A stretch of 64,000 bases of DNA. It comes from Desmonostoc muscorum LEGE 12446 (GTDB lineage: Bacteria > Cyanobacteriota > Cyanobacteriia > Cyanobacteriales > Nostocaceae). Made by a program: the position numbers and the translations under genes. The stretch spans positions 1,364,001 to 1,428,000 of the forward strand of contig NZ_JADEXS020000001.1 of NCBI RefSeq assembly GCF_015207005.2. The letters are read 5' to 3'. Shown in pieces: positions 1 to 9,609 of this stretch (positions within the stretch are counted from its first letter, which is position 1; every line of letters begins with the position of its first letter). The notes under the pieces are model-generated. The model worked only from the letters and a program-made list of their open reading frames with translations. It did no database searches and was not told where the DNA came from.

Positions 1-1164
1 TGGAACCTGCAAGGTCATCCTCTGACTGAACCTTTGGGTGGTCATGAGAATTATGTCAGGTCTGTCGCCATTAGCACAGATGGGCAGACTATTGTCAGTG
101 GTGATGGTGACGGTACTGTGTGGTTGTGGAACCTGCAAGGTCATCCTCTGACTGAACCCCTCCTTGCTCACGCAGGTGGTGTCAATTCTGTCGCCATTAG
201 CACAGATGGGCAGACTATTGTCAGTGGCGGTAATGACAGCACAGTCCGCTTATGGAACCTGCAAGGTCATCCTCTGACTGAACCCTTCCGTGGTCATGAA
301 AATTATATCAATTCTGTCGCCATAAGCACAGATGGGCAGACTATTGTCAGTGGCTGTAAGTACAATACAGTGCGGTTGTGGAATCTACAAGGTCATCCCC
401 TAGCTGAACCCTTCCGTGGTCATCGATGTGGTGTCAATTCTGTTGCCATTAGCACAGATGGGCAGACTATTGTCAGTGGCGATGGTGACGGCACAGTGCG
501 TTTGTGGAACCTGCAAGGTCATCTCCTAGCTAAACCCTTCAATGCTCATGGGAGTGATGTCAATTCTGTCGCTATTAGCACAGATGGGCAGACTATTGTC
601 AGTGGCGGTAATTACGGCACAGTGCGGTTGTGGAACCTACAAGGTGATCCCCTAGCTGAACCCTTCCGTAGTTATGAGGATTATGTCAGATCTGTCGCCA
701 TTAGCACAGATGGGCAGACTATTGTCAGTGGCGGTCATGACGGCACAGTGCGGTTGTGGAACCTGCAAGGTCATCCCCTAGCTGAACCCTTTCGTGGTCA
801 TAAGGGTGATGTCAATTCTGTCGCTATTAGCACAGATGGGCAGACTATTGTCAGTGGTGGTCATGACGGCACAGTGCGGTTGTGGAACCTGCAAGGTCAT
901 CTCCTGGCTGAACCCTTCCCTGCTCATAAGGGTAATGTCAGATCTGTCGCCATTAGCACAGATGGGCAGACTATTGTCAGTGGCGGTGATGACGGCACGG
1001 TGCGGTTGTGGCGGGGTGGTTGGCCTGCATGGTTGCAAGTCTGTTGCAACAGGTTGCGTTACCATCCCATCTTCACCAATCCGCAAACAGAGGAGGCAAA
1101 AGCCGCTTGCGAAGTCTGCCAAAAATATGTTTGGAGTAAAGAAGCAGATAAAAGCGGGGATTAA
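1..1164 (+). CDS. WD40 repeat protein, C-terminal part (5' end outside window)
   Basis: The reading frame is open from base 1, so the gene starts upstream of the window. It shows eight 42-residue WD40 repeats, each with a near-constant core (SVAISTDGQTIVSG, then TVRLWNLQGH). They should fold as beta-propeller blades for protein contacts. After the last blade comes a cysteine-containing tail (WLQVCCNRLRYHP and CEVCQKYVW), which I know from the ends of large cyanobacterial WD40 proteins that often carry an N-terminal NTPase or kinase domain. That N-terminal part is not visible here. The 126-bp DNA units are almost identical, which suggests recent duplication or gene conversion. The function is unknown beyond a scaffold or sensor role. 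Confidence 0.9.
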   Translation, partial: WNLQGHPLTEPLGGHENYVRSVAISTDGQTIVSGDGDGTVWLWNLQGHPLTEPLLAHAGGVNSVAISTDGQTIVSGGNDSTVRLWNLQGHPLTEPFRGHENYINSVAISTDGQTIVSGCKYNTVRLWNLQGHPLAEPFRGHRCGVNSVAISTDGQTIVSGDGDGTVRLWNLQGHLLAKPFNAHGSDVNSVAISTDGQTIVSGGNYGTVRLWNLQGDPLAEPFRSYEDYVRSVAISTDGQTIVSGGHDGTVRLWNLQGHPLAEPFRGHKGDVNSVAISTDGQTIVSGGHDGTVRLWNLQGHLLAEPFPAHKGNVRSVAISTDGQTIVSGGDDGTVRLWRGGWPAWLQVCCNRLRYHPIFTNPQTEEAKAACEVCQKYVWSKEADKSGD

Positions 1165-1255
1165 TCAGAAGAAAACAGGAGAAATAAACCTCTAATCTCC
1201 AATGTTGAGGCTCAGAACTCCACTTTTCACCTCCAGAACTAGAAACTTCTTATTC

Positions 1256-1423
1256 AAAACGAAAACGTTCCTGCTCAAAACGAAAACGTTCTTGTTCAAA
1301 ACGAAAACGTTCCTGCTCAAAACGAAAACGTTCCTGTTCAAAACGAAAACGTTCTTGTTTAAAACGAAAACGTTCCTGTTCAAAACGAAAACGTTCCTGT
1401 TCAAAACGAAAACGTTCCTGTTC
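1256..1423. repeat. 21-bp tandem repeat, 8 copies
   Basis: Eight consecutive 21-bp units built on AAAACGAAAACGTTC followed by CTGTTC, CTGCTC or a close variant. There are no spacers, so it is not a CRISPR array. Because 21 is a multiple of three, every frame stays open and gives short repetitive ORFs on both strands. I treat these as artefacts. Confidence 0.95.
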
Positions 1424-1783
1424 AGAACTGCAACAACCGAGTTCCAAGGGTGAATGATGGTGATTACAGGGCAAATATTTTCCTTACCATCCCATCTTCA
1501 CAAACCTGAAAACTCAAGCCTGGGCGAATGGAATTCGCGGCTACACAAACTCTCGTCCGCCTGCCCGGACTAAGAGAAAATTAATATTTTTAACCCGCGC
1601 AGGCGGGTTTCGTCTGTGTAGACGCGGTTTCTAACCGCCCTTTTAACGTTAAGTTGACACCAATGGGCAATGCCGTGCCCCTACGTTGTGTATGTGGGCG
1701 CAGATAAAAATCATCGATTAAAATACAGGCATCTGGAATTATGTTGTAAGCGATCGCTGAAATTAGATAGGAGCTAAACAATA
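1424..1783. other. Intergenic region with palindromic repeat debris
   Basis: No gene seen. Bases about 1507-1640 hold overlapping hairpin-forming sequences (CCCGCGCAGGCGGG, TGTGTAGACGCGGTTTCTAACCGC). Related sequence recurs in inverted orientation near 2495-2560 (CTTAGTCCGCGGAGGCGGACTAAG). These look like dispersed palindromic repeats of cyanobacterial intergenic DNA. Confidence 0.6.
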
Positions 1784-1972
1784 ATGCTACAAACCATTGA
1801 AGGAATTTATAAAAACGGCAAAATCGAACTAGCCCAAACACCACAAGGCATTACTGAAAGCAGAGTCTTTGTTACTTTTTTAGAAACAAAACCCACGACT
1901 TGGCCAGAAAAGATTATGCAACATCAAGGTGTAGTAGAAAGTATCATTTTTGAATCCTACCGAGTTAAATGA
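1784..1972 (+). CDS. Small antitoxin-like protein (DUF104/AF2212-like)
   Basis: A 62-residue protein opening with LQTIEGIYKNGKIELAQTP, the pattern of the small AF2212-like (DUF104) family: a short beta-rich N-terminus with a Y-x-N-G-x-hydrophobic motif. Members are often annotated as antitoxins paired with PIN-domain toxins. No PIN gene follows here; the next gene is a DCC protein 54 bp downstream. An AGGAGCTAA element precedes the start. It may be an orphan antitoxin or a remnant of a pair. Family assignment is moderately sure, function is inferred. Confidence 0.6.
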   Translation: MLQTIEGIYKNGKIELAQTPQGITESRVFVTFLETKPTTWPEKIMQHQGVVESIIFESYRVK

Positions 1973-2026
1973 ACATAGTAAAAAATGTTAGTTTAAAAAC
2001 ATCATTGCAAACAGACTTTTATTTCC

Positions 2027-2431
2027 ATGACTTACTACGTAATCTACGACGGGAATTGTAATCTCTGCGTTACTTTAGTACAATTACTAGAAAACTTAGA
2101 CAAGGGAAAGGTGTTTCAATACACTCCCATGCAAGATGAACAGAGACTTTTAGAGTGGGGAATTACAGCCCAAGATTGCGAACAGGGAATGATTTTAATT
2201 GATGGTAATGAGCCTCAAAGACGTTGGCAAGGTAGTAATGCAGCAGAAGAAATTGGTCGCTTATTACCAGTAGGAAGTATATTTGTAGACGCTTATCGGG
2301 CGTTACCGGGGATGAAATGGGCTGGCGATCGCTTTTACGAACAAATCCGCGATAACCGCTACACTATTTTTGGCAAGCGTTCTAGTACTTATGAATCAGC
2401 ATACTGTGTTCATGGCAGCTGCAAGCCGTAG
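2027..2431 (+). CDS. DCC family thiol-disulfide oxidoreductase-like protein (DUF393)
   Basis: A 134-residue protein with the N-terminal motif VIYDGNCNLC. It contains the D-x-x-C-x-x-C arrangement that names the DCC (DUF393) family, which is thought to have a thioredoxin-like fold. The C-terminal half has the usual aromatic-rich segment (RALPGMKWAGDRFYEQIRDNRY). No signal peptide or membrane segment is seen, so it is probably cytosolic. The substrate is unknown. Length fits the family. It stands alone between a small antitoxin-like gene and the trehalose genes, with no clear operon partner. Confidence 0.85.
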   Translation: MTYYVIYDGNCNLCVTLVQLLENLDKGKVFQYTPMQDEQRLLEWGITAQDCEQGMILIDGNEPQRRWQGSNAAEEIGRLLPVGSIFVDAYRALPGMKWAGDRFYEQIRDNRYTIFGKRSSTYESAYCVHGSCKP

Positions 2432-2734
2432 AAGTAGCTGTGCTGGCTTGAGGGGAGACGCAAAGACGCGGAGAGTTTTGAATACTACAGCAAATTTTTC
2501 TCTTAGTCCGCGGAGGCGGACTAAGCCTGTGTAGCCGCGAATTCCATTCGCCCTGGCTAAAATTAATCATTAGATAGAATTTATTCTAGTAAAAAATCCC
2601 CCTCCAGGTGCTAGTAAAAAGCCTGGTAGAACAACCATGATCCTATTTGGCGTGTTTGTAAATATCCTGTAACAACATAAAATTCCCTTCACGCCAAAAT
2701 ACAGCACAAAACATTATTCAAGGGGAGAATCTGC
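2432..2734. other. Intergenic region upstream of treZ
   Basis: Contains a palindromic repeat (CTTAGTCCGCGGAGGCGGACTAAG at about 2504-2523) related to the one near 1570. The treZ promoter should lie in the AT-rich 2560-2715 part. A ribosome-binding site (AAGGGGAG) sits at about 2719, before the GTG start of treZ. Confidence 0.5.
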
Positions 2735-4582
2735 GTGAGAATTGGTGCTAATTATTTGGGTAACGGAGAGTGTGAATTTACAGTTTGGTCTCCAACGTTG
2801 GATAGCGTTGCTGTGCAAATTTTGACGCCCCAAGCGCAGGTAATTGCGCTTAAACCTCAGGCAGAGGGATACTGGCAAACGAAGGTTAATGATGTGTATC
2901 CAGGTACGCTTTATCGCTATGTCCTGAATGAACAAAACGCCTTTCCTGACCCGGCGTCGCAGTATCAACCTGAAGGCGTGCATGGCCCTTCTCAAATTGT
3001 TGATCGCCATTTTAACTGGACTGATGAAGCATGGGCGGGAATTCCTGTGGAGTCGATGATTTTCTATGAACTTCATGTCGGGACATTCACGCCTGAAGGC
3101 ACTTTCAGCGCCATTATTCCCCGCTTACCCCAACTACGAGAATTGGGAATTAATGCTATTGAAATTATGCCCATTTCCCAGTTTCCTGGAGATACGCATA
3201 TTGAGTCTGCTTTGGCATATCGTAACTGGGGCTATGACGGTGTTTATCCCTATGCTGTACAAAATTCCTACGGTACTCCAGCCGACTTGAAAGAACTGGT
3301 GAATGCTTGTCACGAAAACGGCATTGCTGTTGTGCTGGATGTGGTGTACAACCACTTTGGGCCAGAAGGTAATTATATGAGTCAGTTCGCGCCCTACTTT
3401 ACTGCAACCTATAAAACGCCCTGGGGTAATGCGATGAATTTCGATGATGCCCACAGTCAGGGCGTGCGAAACTATTTTATCCAAAATGCGCTTTATTGGT
3501 TGGGCGAATTTCACATTGATGCATTGCGGTTAGATGCAATTCAAGCAATTTATGACTTGGGAGCAAAGCATTTTTTGTGGGAATTAGCGGAAGCAGTTCA
3601 TCATTTTTCACAACAAGGGCAAAGATGGAAACGCCATTTAATAGCCGAAAGTGATTTAAATAATCCGCAAATAATTCGTCCGGTAGAATTGGGTGGCTAT
3701 GGACTCGATGCTCAGTGGGCTGATGATTTTCACCATGCATTGCATACACTTTTAACAGGCGATCGCCAAGGATATTATCAGGATTTTGGTAAGTTTGCTG
3801 ATTTAGCAAAAGCTTATGAAGATACTTTTGTTTATGATTGGAAATACTCGCCCGATCGCAGACGATTTCATGGCGTATCTTGCCGCGATCGCCCTTTATC
3901 ACAGTTTTTAGTTTGCATCCAAAATCACGATCAAATCGGCAACCAAATGAAAGGAGAACGCCTCACAGCGCGGATCTCTTTTGAAGGATTAAAATTAGCC
4001 GCTGGTGCTGTGTTGCTGTCACCTTATTTGCCGTTATTATTCATGGGAGAAGAATACGGCGAAACCGCACCTTTTATGTATTTTGTTAGTCACTCCGATC
4101 CAGATTTAATTCAAGCAGTTCGAGCCGGACGCAAAGAAGAATTTGAACCATTTCACTATGAAGACGATCCTCCAGATCCAGAATCTGCGGAAACTTTCTT
4201 AAGCTGTAAACTTAACTGGAAATTACGCAACGAAGGTAACCACAAAATTTTGTGGGATTGGTATCGCCAATTAATTAATTTACGCAAAACCCATCCAGCA
4301 CTTCTTAACCAAGACCGCAATTTCATTCAAGCCACTAGCGATGAAGACAAGCAATTAGTTATCGTCCGTCGTTGGTGTGAAACAAGCGAACTAATATTTG
4401 TATTGAATTTCAACTCGTCTCCAGTAACAGTAACTCTACCAATTAAAAACAATGCTCATAAACTATTAGATTCGGCAGATACCTCATGGTCTGGGTCTGG
4501 TTCTCAAACCCCCGAATATCTCTCTGCGGGAGAAGAAGTGAAATTGCAACCCATTAGTTTAGTACTGTATGAAGGGGAGTAG
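2735..4582 (+). CDS. treZ: Malto-oligosyltrehalose trehalohydrolase
   Basis: A GH13 enzyme of 615 residues that releases trehalose from the maltooligosyl trehalose made by TreY. The N-terminal beta-sandwich (GANYLGNGECEFTVWSP) is followed by the alpha-amylase barrel with DVVYNHFGPEGNY, the nucleophile region HIDALRLDAIQAI, the acid/base LIAESDLN and QNHDQIGNQ. The C-terminus is a beta domain. The start is GTG, chosen from the AAGGGGAG site about ten bases upstream and the match of MRIGANY to family N-termini. It is first in a treZ-treY-treH cluster, an arrangement known in Nostocales and linked to drying and salt tolerance. Confidence 0.96.
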   Translation: MRIGANYLGNGECEFTVWSPTLDSVAVQILTPQAQVIALKPQAEGYWQTKVNDVYPGTLYRYVLNEQNAFPDPASQYQPEGVHGPSQIVDRHFNWTDEAWAGIPVESMIFYELHVGTFTPEGTFSAIIPRLPQLRELGINAIEIMPISQFPGDTHIESALAYRNWGYDGVYPYAVQNSYGTPADLKELVNACHENGIAVVLDVVYNHFGPEGNYMSQFAPYFTATYKTPWGNAMNFDDAHSQGVRNYFIQNALYWLGEFHIDALRLDAIQAIYDLGAKHFLWELAEAVHHFSQQGQRWKRHLIAESDLNNPQIIRPVELGGYGLDAQWADDFHHALHTLLTGDRQGYYQDFGKFADLAKAYEDTFVYDWKYSPDRRRFHGVSCRDRPLSQFLVCIQNHDQIGNQMKGERLTARISFEGLKLAAGAVLLSPYLPLLFMGEEYGETAPFMYFVSHSDPDLIQAVRAGRKEEFEPFHYEDDPPDPESAETFLSCKLNWKLRNEGNHKILWDWYRQLINLRKTHPALLNQDRNFIQATSDEDKQLVIVRRWCETSELIFVLNFNSSPVTVTLPIKNNAHKLLDSADTSWSGSGSQTPEYLSAGEEVKLQPISLVLYEGE

Positions 4583-4785
4583 GGGAGTTAGGAGTTAGGA
4601 GTTAGGAGTTAAGAATTAGCCTTAAAGGTTCAACGTTTAAGCTCAGAGGTTCACTGTTGAGCTTGAAAAGCTCAAACTCTCAACTCTCAATTTCTAACTG
4701 CCAACTCCCAACTCCCAACTCCCAACTCCTAACTCCTAACTCCTAACTCCTAACTCATCACTCAAAACTCCCACAAGAAACAAAT
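4583..4785. repeat. Short tandem heptamer repeats between treZ and treY
   Basis: Blocks of GGAGTTA/AGGAGTT-type heptamers (about 4577-4610) and their complement AACTCCT/AACTCCC (about 4700-4755). The two blocks could pair into a long hairpin in a treZ-treY transcript. Confidence 0.85.
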
Positions 4786-7584
4786 ATGCGAATTCCAAGA
4801 GCAACTTATCGAATTCAGTTTACCCCTCAGTTTGGCTTTGAAAATGCAAAAGCGATCGCCACTTATCTGGCAGATTTAGGCATTTCCGATTTATATGCTT
4901 CGCCGATTTTTAAGGCGCGGTCTGGTAGCACGCACGGTTACGATATAGTAGATCCCACTCAACTCAACCCGGAACTGGGAACTAATGAGTCTTTTGATGC
5001 ATTAATCAGTGAAATACAATCTCTGGAAATGGGTTGGTTACAAGATATTGTGCCTAACCACATGGCTTATAGCAGCGAAAATGAGTATTTAATGGATATC
5101 TTGGAACACGGGCCAGATTCCAGCTATACTGATTACTTCGATCTTTCTTGGAATGTGCCATTTGGCGATCGCCAAGAACGAATTCTCGCTCCTCTACTGG
5201 GAGATTTCTATGGTGTATCCCTAGAAAATGGACACATTCAACTGCAATATGAACAAAACGGCTTAACTGTTAATTATTACAGTTTGAAGTTGCCGTTGCG
5301 GTTAGAATCATACACAAAGTTTCTTACTTATAATCTCGGCAAACTGACGCGGACATTGGGGCGCAATCATCCCGATTTTATTAAGCTATTGGGGATTCTG
5401 TATATTCTCAAAAATGTGCCTTCAGAAGTTGCGGGTAAACAGCGACAAGACCAAATTGCATTTATCAAAGGATTAGTTTGGGAAATCTACACCACAAATG
5501 ATTTAATCCGCGAGTTCATTCACGAAAACCTCAAAACTTTTAATGGAGAACCTGGCAATTCCGAAAGTTTTAATCCCCTAGATGATTTACTCAACGACCA
5601 ATTTTATCGTCTCGCTTTCTGGAAGGTCGGGGCGGAAGAAATGAACTATCGCCGATTTTTTACTGTCAATGAATTGATTTCTGTAAAAGTTGAAGAACTG
5701 CGGGTTTTTAATAATACTCATAGTTTCATTGAAAAATTAGTTGCAGAAGGTAAATTTACAGGTTTACGCATTGACCATATTGATGGACTTTATAACCCAA
5801 TCCAATATCTAGAAAGACTGCGAGAAAAAACCGGAGATGTTTATATTACTGTTGAGAAAATCTTGGAACTCACGGAAGATTTACCGGAAAATTGGCAGAT
5901 TGAAGGTACGTCCGGATACGACTTTTTGAACTATATCAATGGCGTCTTTTGTGATAAAGAAGCAGAATTGTGGTTTGATAAAATTTACCATGCATTTATC
6001 AGTACGAGAGTAGATTATGCATCGCTGGTAAAAGAGAAAAAGCAGCTAATATTAGAAAAGAACTTAGCAGGTGATATAGATAATTTAGCTCTCCTCTTAA
6101 AGAATATTTCCAGCAAATATCGCTACGGCAATGACTTTACTGTGAATGGACTCAAAAGAGCGATCGCTGAAGTTTTGACAGTGTTCCCCATTTACCGGAC
6201 TTATATTACTCCCGATGGAATTGGAGAGAGCGATAAACTCACCATTCAAGACGTAATTAATCAAGCCAAAGAACAAGTACCTTTGTTGCAGCATGAATTA
6301 AATTTTATTGAAAAGTTGATGCTGCTGGAATTTGATAATTCTCTTTCTCAAACAGAACGTGAACAGTGGATATATTTTGTCTTGCGGATGCAGCAATACA
6401 GTGGTCCATTGATGGCCAAAGGCGTGGAAGACACAACATTATATGTTTACAATCGTTTGTTATCACTCAATGAAGTGGGAGGAAATCCGAGTCATTTTGG
6501 CATTTCTGTAGCTGACTTCCACAGTTTTAACCAAAAGCACCAAGCAACATGGCCTCACACCATGAACACCACAGCCACCCATGACACAAAACGCGGCGAA
6601 GATGTGCGAGCAAGGTTAAATGTGTTATCGGAATTGCCGGAAGAATGGGAAGAACAAGTCAACATTTGGAGTCATTATAATCAAGGACATCGCAGCATTC
6701 GCCAAGGATTTGCCATGCCCGATCGCAATGATGAGTATTTTCTCTATCAAACATTAATCGGTGCATTCCCCTTTGCCGAAGCAGAACACGAATCTTTCGT
6801 AGAACGGGTGAAGGAATATATGATTAAAGCAATTCGAGAAGCGAAAGTCCATACTGCATGGTTACGGCCTGATAGCGAATACGAAGAAGCTTGTACTTCC
6901 TTTGTAGAAAAAGTCCTCAATCCTTCAATTTCTGGGCAATTTATCGAAGCTTTTCATCCCCTTCAACAGCGAATTGCCTATTATGGAATGTTCAATTCTC
7001 TTTCCCAAACTCTACTGAAGGCTACCGCACCCGGCGTACCTGATATTTATCAAGGAACGGAACTTTGGGAATTAAGTTTAGTCGATCCAGATAACCGCCG
7101 TCCTGTAGATTTTGAACAGCGACGCAGTTATTTAAGCACCATTAAAGAGCAAATCAAAACTGACATTTTGGGATTAATTCAAGAGTTGCTAAATCACAAA
7201 AACGACGGTAGAATTAAACTGTTTTTAACGGCGCAATTACTCAAAGCCAGAAAAGATTATCTCTCATTATTCCAAGACGGAGATTATCAGCCCTTAGAAA
7301 TTCACGGAACTCACGCCAATCATATTATTGCCTTTGGGCGACAATTAGGAAATCAAACAGCGATCGCCATCGCACCCCGCTTTTTCACTCGCCTCGTTCA
7401 GCCCGGAAAAGATCCCTTGGGTGAGTCAGTGTGGCAAGATACACACCTGGAATTACCCCCTGGAACTTCCTCGTCTTGGAAAAATGTCTTAACTGAACAA
7501 CCGTTACAGGGGAAAGAAACATTATCTATGGCATCTGCCCTCGCGCATTTTCCAGTTGCTTTATTGGTTAGTAGTGCTGAGTAA
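4786..7584 (+). CDS. treY: Malto-oligosyltrehalose synthase
   Basis: A GH13 enzyme of 932 residues. It converts the reducing-end alpha-1,4 bond of maltodextrins to an alpha-1,1 bond, making the TreZ substrate. It starts MRIPRATYRIQF, the standard TreY N-terminus. Visible motifs are LQDIVPNHMAY, GLRIDHIDGLYNP with the catalytic Asp, YITVEKILE with the catalytic Glu, GVEDTTLYVYNRL and TATHDTKRGEDVRAR. Length is normal for TreY. It follows treZ after 203 bp of heptamer repeats and precedes treH by 110 bp, so maltodextrin-derived trehalose synthesis and breakdown are encoded together. Confidence 0.96.
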   Translation: MRIPRATYRIQFTPQFGFENAKAIATYLADLGISDLYASPIFKARSGSTHGYDIVDPTQLNPELGTNESFDALISEIQSLEMGWLQDIVPNHMAYSSENEYLMDILEHGPDSSYTDYFDLSWNVPFGDRQERILAPLLGDFYGVSLENGHIQLQYEQNGLTVNYYSLKLPLRLESYTKFLTYNLGKLTRTLGRNHPDFIKLLGILYILKNVPSEVAGKQRQDQIAFIKGLVWEIYTTNDLIREFIHENLKTFNGEPGNSESFNPLDDLLNDQFYRLAFWKVGAEEMNYRRFFTVNELISVKVEELRVFNNTHSFIEKLVAEGKFTGLRIDHIDGLYNPIQYLERLREKTGDVYITVEKILELTEDLPENWQIEGTSGYDFLNYINGVFCDKEAELWFDKIYHAFISTRVDYASLVKEKKQLILEKNLAGDIDNLALLLKNISSKYRYGNDFTVNGLKRAIAEVLTVFPIYRTYITPDGIGESDKLTIQDVINQAKEQVPLLQHELNFIEKLMLLEFDNSLSQTEREQWIYFVLRMQQYSGPLMAKGVEDTTLYVYNRLLSLNEVGGNPSHFGISVADFHSFNQKHQATWPHTMNTTATHDTKRGEDVRARLNVLSELPEEWEEQVNIWSHYNQGHRSIRQGFAMPDRNDEYFLYQTLIGAFPFAEAEHESFVERVKEYMIKAIREAKVHTAWLRPDSEYEEACTSFVEKVLNPSISGQFIEAFHPLQQRIAYYGMFNSLSQTLLKATAPGVPDIYQGTELWELSLVDPDNRRPVDFEQRRSYLSTIKEQIKTDILGLIQELLNHKNDGRIKLFLTAQLLKARKDYLSLFQDGDYQPLEIHGTHANHIIAFGRQLGNQTAIAIAPRFFTRLVQPGKDPLGESVWQDTHLELPPGTSSSWKNVLTEQPLQGKETLSMASALAHFPVALLVSSAE

Positions 7585-7694
7585 AAAATAAAATCTCACG
7601 CAGAGGCGCAGAGGCGCAGAGAAATAAAATTCTGCGTACCTCTGCGATTTCCTTTGCGTTCCTTTGCGTTTAAAAAGAATTCCAACTCCAAATT

Positions 7695-9209
7695 ATGACT
7701 ACTCCATCACTCACCACCACCCAGATTAACGCTGTGCAATCCCATATCAAAAAAACGTGGAAAACGTTAACGCGATCGCACGAACACTTATTACAATCTG
7801 CAAAGGATACTAAGCTAGACCACAAATCGGAAACACCGTGGATTGTCTACATTTCACCTTTGGAAGATTGTCCTAACGTGCAATCTGTGTTAGAGCGATC
7901 GCTATCTCGTCAGGATATGCAAAGAATTGAAATTCGCACTTTGCCGAGCGAAGTCGAAGCAATTAAAGAACATGGATTATTATACCTGCCAGGGCCTTAT
8001 GTCGTGCCCGGCGGTCGCTTTAACGAAATGTATGGTTGGGACAGCTACTTTATATTATTGGGACTTCTGCACGATGGGGAATTGGAACTAGCGCAAAGTC
8101 AGGTAGACCAATTACTCTACCAAGTGCAGCACTACGGTACTATCCTCAATTCCAACCGGACTTACATGCTGTCGCGATCGCAGCCGCCCGTCCTGAGTAT
8201 GATGGTTCTGGCGCTATTCCAGCACACCCAGGATGAAGAGTGGCTCAAGTCAACGGTACCGCTACTAGAACGATTTTACTATTACTGGGTAGTACCGCCC
8301 CACCTGAATGCTGCAACAGGTTTATCCCGATTTTATGCTTTTGGGGAAGGTCCTGCGCCAGAAGTTTTGTTTTCTGAGCGAGATGAGGAGGGAAAAAGCC
8401 ACTACGATCGCGTTAAGGAGTACTACCAAACCTTTGAGGTTGAGGATTATGACGTTAGTCTTTACTACGATCACGAAAATGACGAACTGACGAGCCTATT
8501 TTACAAGGGCGATCGTACCATGCGCGAGTCGGGTTTTGATATCACTAACCGATTTGGCCCCTTCAGTGCTGATATCCTCCATTACGCTCCCGTCTGCCTG
8601 AACAGTTTGCTGTATCAGATGGAACAAGATTTGGCGCAAATTAACGAGATTTTCGGTAACGAAGAACTAGTGCAACAATGGCGTGAACGTGCAGAGATCC
8701 GCCGCGATCGCATCGATCAATGTCTTTGGGATGAAGAACAGGGGCTTTATCTAGACTATCACTTCCAGAGTGGCGAACGTCGGCGTTATGAATTTGCCAC
8801 AACGTTCTATCCCCTCTGGCTAGGAATTGCTTCCCCAAGCCAAGCCAAGCGCTTGGTAGAAAATCTCTCTTTGTTTGAAGCCCCAGGAGGAATTTTTACC
8901 AGCACTCGTGTCACTGGTAACCAGTGGGATGCCCCCTTTGGCTGGGCACCGCTGACATTAATAGCTGTCCTTGGACTTCATCGCTATGGATATCATACAG
9001 AAGGCGATCGCATTGCCAACAAATTCCTTGCTATGGTAGTTAAAGAATTCGGGCGTCACAACACTTTAGTTGAAAAATATGATGTTGAACGCTGTTCTGC
9101 CAACGTTTCCAATGAAATCTGCTTTGGATATAGTTCTAATGAAGTTGGTTTCGGCTGGACAAATGGAGTGATTCTAGAACTTTTAGCAGCCTCTGGGAGA
9201 AAAGTTTAA
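7695..9209 (+). CDS. treH: Trehalase, GH37 family
   Basis: A 504-residue protein with both trehalase signatures: PGGRFNEMYGWDSYF (about residue 100) and QWDAPFGWAP (about residue 410), plus the glycine-rich C-terminal segment FGYSSNEVGFGWTNGV. It hydrolyses trehalose to two glucoses. No signal peptide is seen, so it probably acts in the cytosol on the same pool made by TreZ and TreY. In drought-tolerant Nostoc this enzyme controls how much trehalose accumulates. That role here is inferred from the cluster layout. Confidence 0.95.
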   Translation: MTTPSLTTTQINAVQSHIKKTWKTLTRSHEHLLQSAKDTKLDHKSETPWIVYISPLEDCPNVQSVLERSLSRQDMQRIEIRTLPSEVEAIKEHGLLYLPGPYVVPGGRFNEMYGWDSYFILLGLLHDGELELAQSQVDQLLYQVQHYGTILNSNRTYMLSRSQPPVLSMMVLALFQHTQDEEWLKSTVPLLERFYYYWVVPPHLNAATGLSRFYAFGEGPAPEVLFSERDEEGKSHYDRVKEYYQTFEVEDYDVSLYYDHENDELTSLFYKGDRTMRESGFDITNRFGPFSADILHYAPVCLNSLLYQMEQDLAQINEIFGNEELVQQWRERAEIRRDRIDQCLWDEEQGLYLDYHFQSGERRRYEFATTFYPLWLGIASPSQAKRLVENLSLFEAPGGIFTSTRVTGNQWDAPFGWAPLTLIAVLGLHRYGYHTEGDRIANKFLAMVVKEFGRHNTLVEKYDVERCSANVSNEICFGYSSNEVGFGWTNGVILELLAASGRKV

Positions 9210-9294
9210 ATCAAGAATCCCACAAAGCTTGTTTTGGAGTCGCAAAAGCACAGGAACGAAACCCAACACCAAGGATTCTTGGTTTTGTTGGGTT

Positions 9295-9588
9295 TCACTC
9301 AATACTGCTCGGATAAGCAGGGGAGGCAGGGGAAGCAGGGGAAGCAGGGGAGGTAAAAAATACATCAGACCGAATTGTTCTCCAGCTTTTTACCCGACCT
9401 TCAGCAATATCTTTTTTACCTTCTTCAAAGGATTCAATAAATCCAGGGATATCAAGTAACTCTTGGGTAGCGTCTTCACTCTCCTTATCTGCTAGATATG
9501 CTAAAAAGTCAGCAACTAGTTGTAGGCGTTCTGAAGATAATCCATCTAAATATTGGTTTATTTGCTGACGAACTTCTGTGTTGTTCAT
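9295..9588 (-). CDS. Small conserved cyanobacterial protein
   Basis: A 97-residue protein. The N-terminal about 75 residues (VRQQINQYLDGLSSERLQLVADFLAYLAD onwards) look like a small helical antitoxin-like domain common in cyanobacteria. The last about 20 residues (SPASPASPASPAYPSS) are encoded by a heptamer-type repeat at 9310-9352. The repeat has apparently extended or replaced the original C-terminus. It is the last gene of a minus-strand run of small genes. Function unknown; an antitoxin role is only a guess from size and context. Confidence 0.65.
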   Translation of the reverse strand: MNNTEVRQQINQYLDGLSSERLQLVADFLAYLADKESEDATQELLDIPGFIESFEEGKKDIAEGRVKSWRTIRSDVFFTSPASPASPASPAYPSSIE

Positions 9589-9609
9589 ATTTTTGCAACT
9601 CTTTTATTC

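Noticed and set aside
1256..1423. Possible CRISPR array
   Set aside because: Units are directly adjacent with no variable spacers, and no cas gene is present. The same holds for 42261-42420 and 32140-32262.
1192..1474. Repetitive ORFs on both strands (NRNVFVLN-type and KTKTFLF-type)
   Set aside because: They only reflect the 21-bp tandem repeat, which keeps all frames open. No ribosome-binding site or homology pattern.
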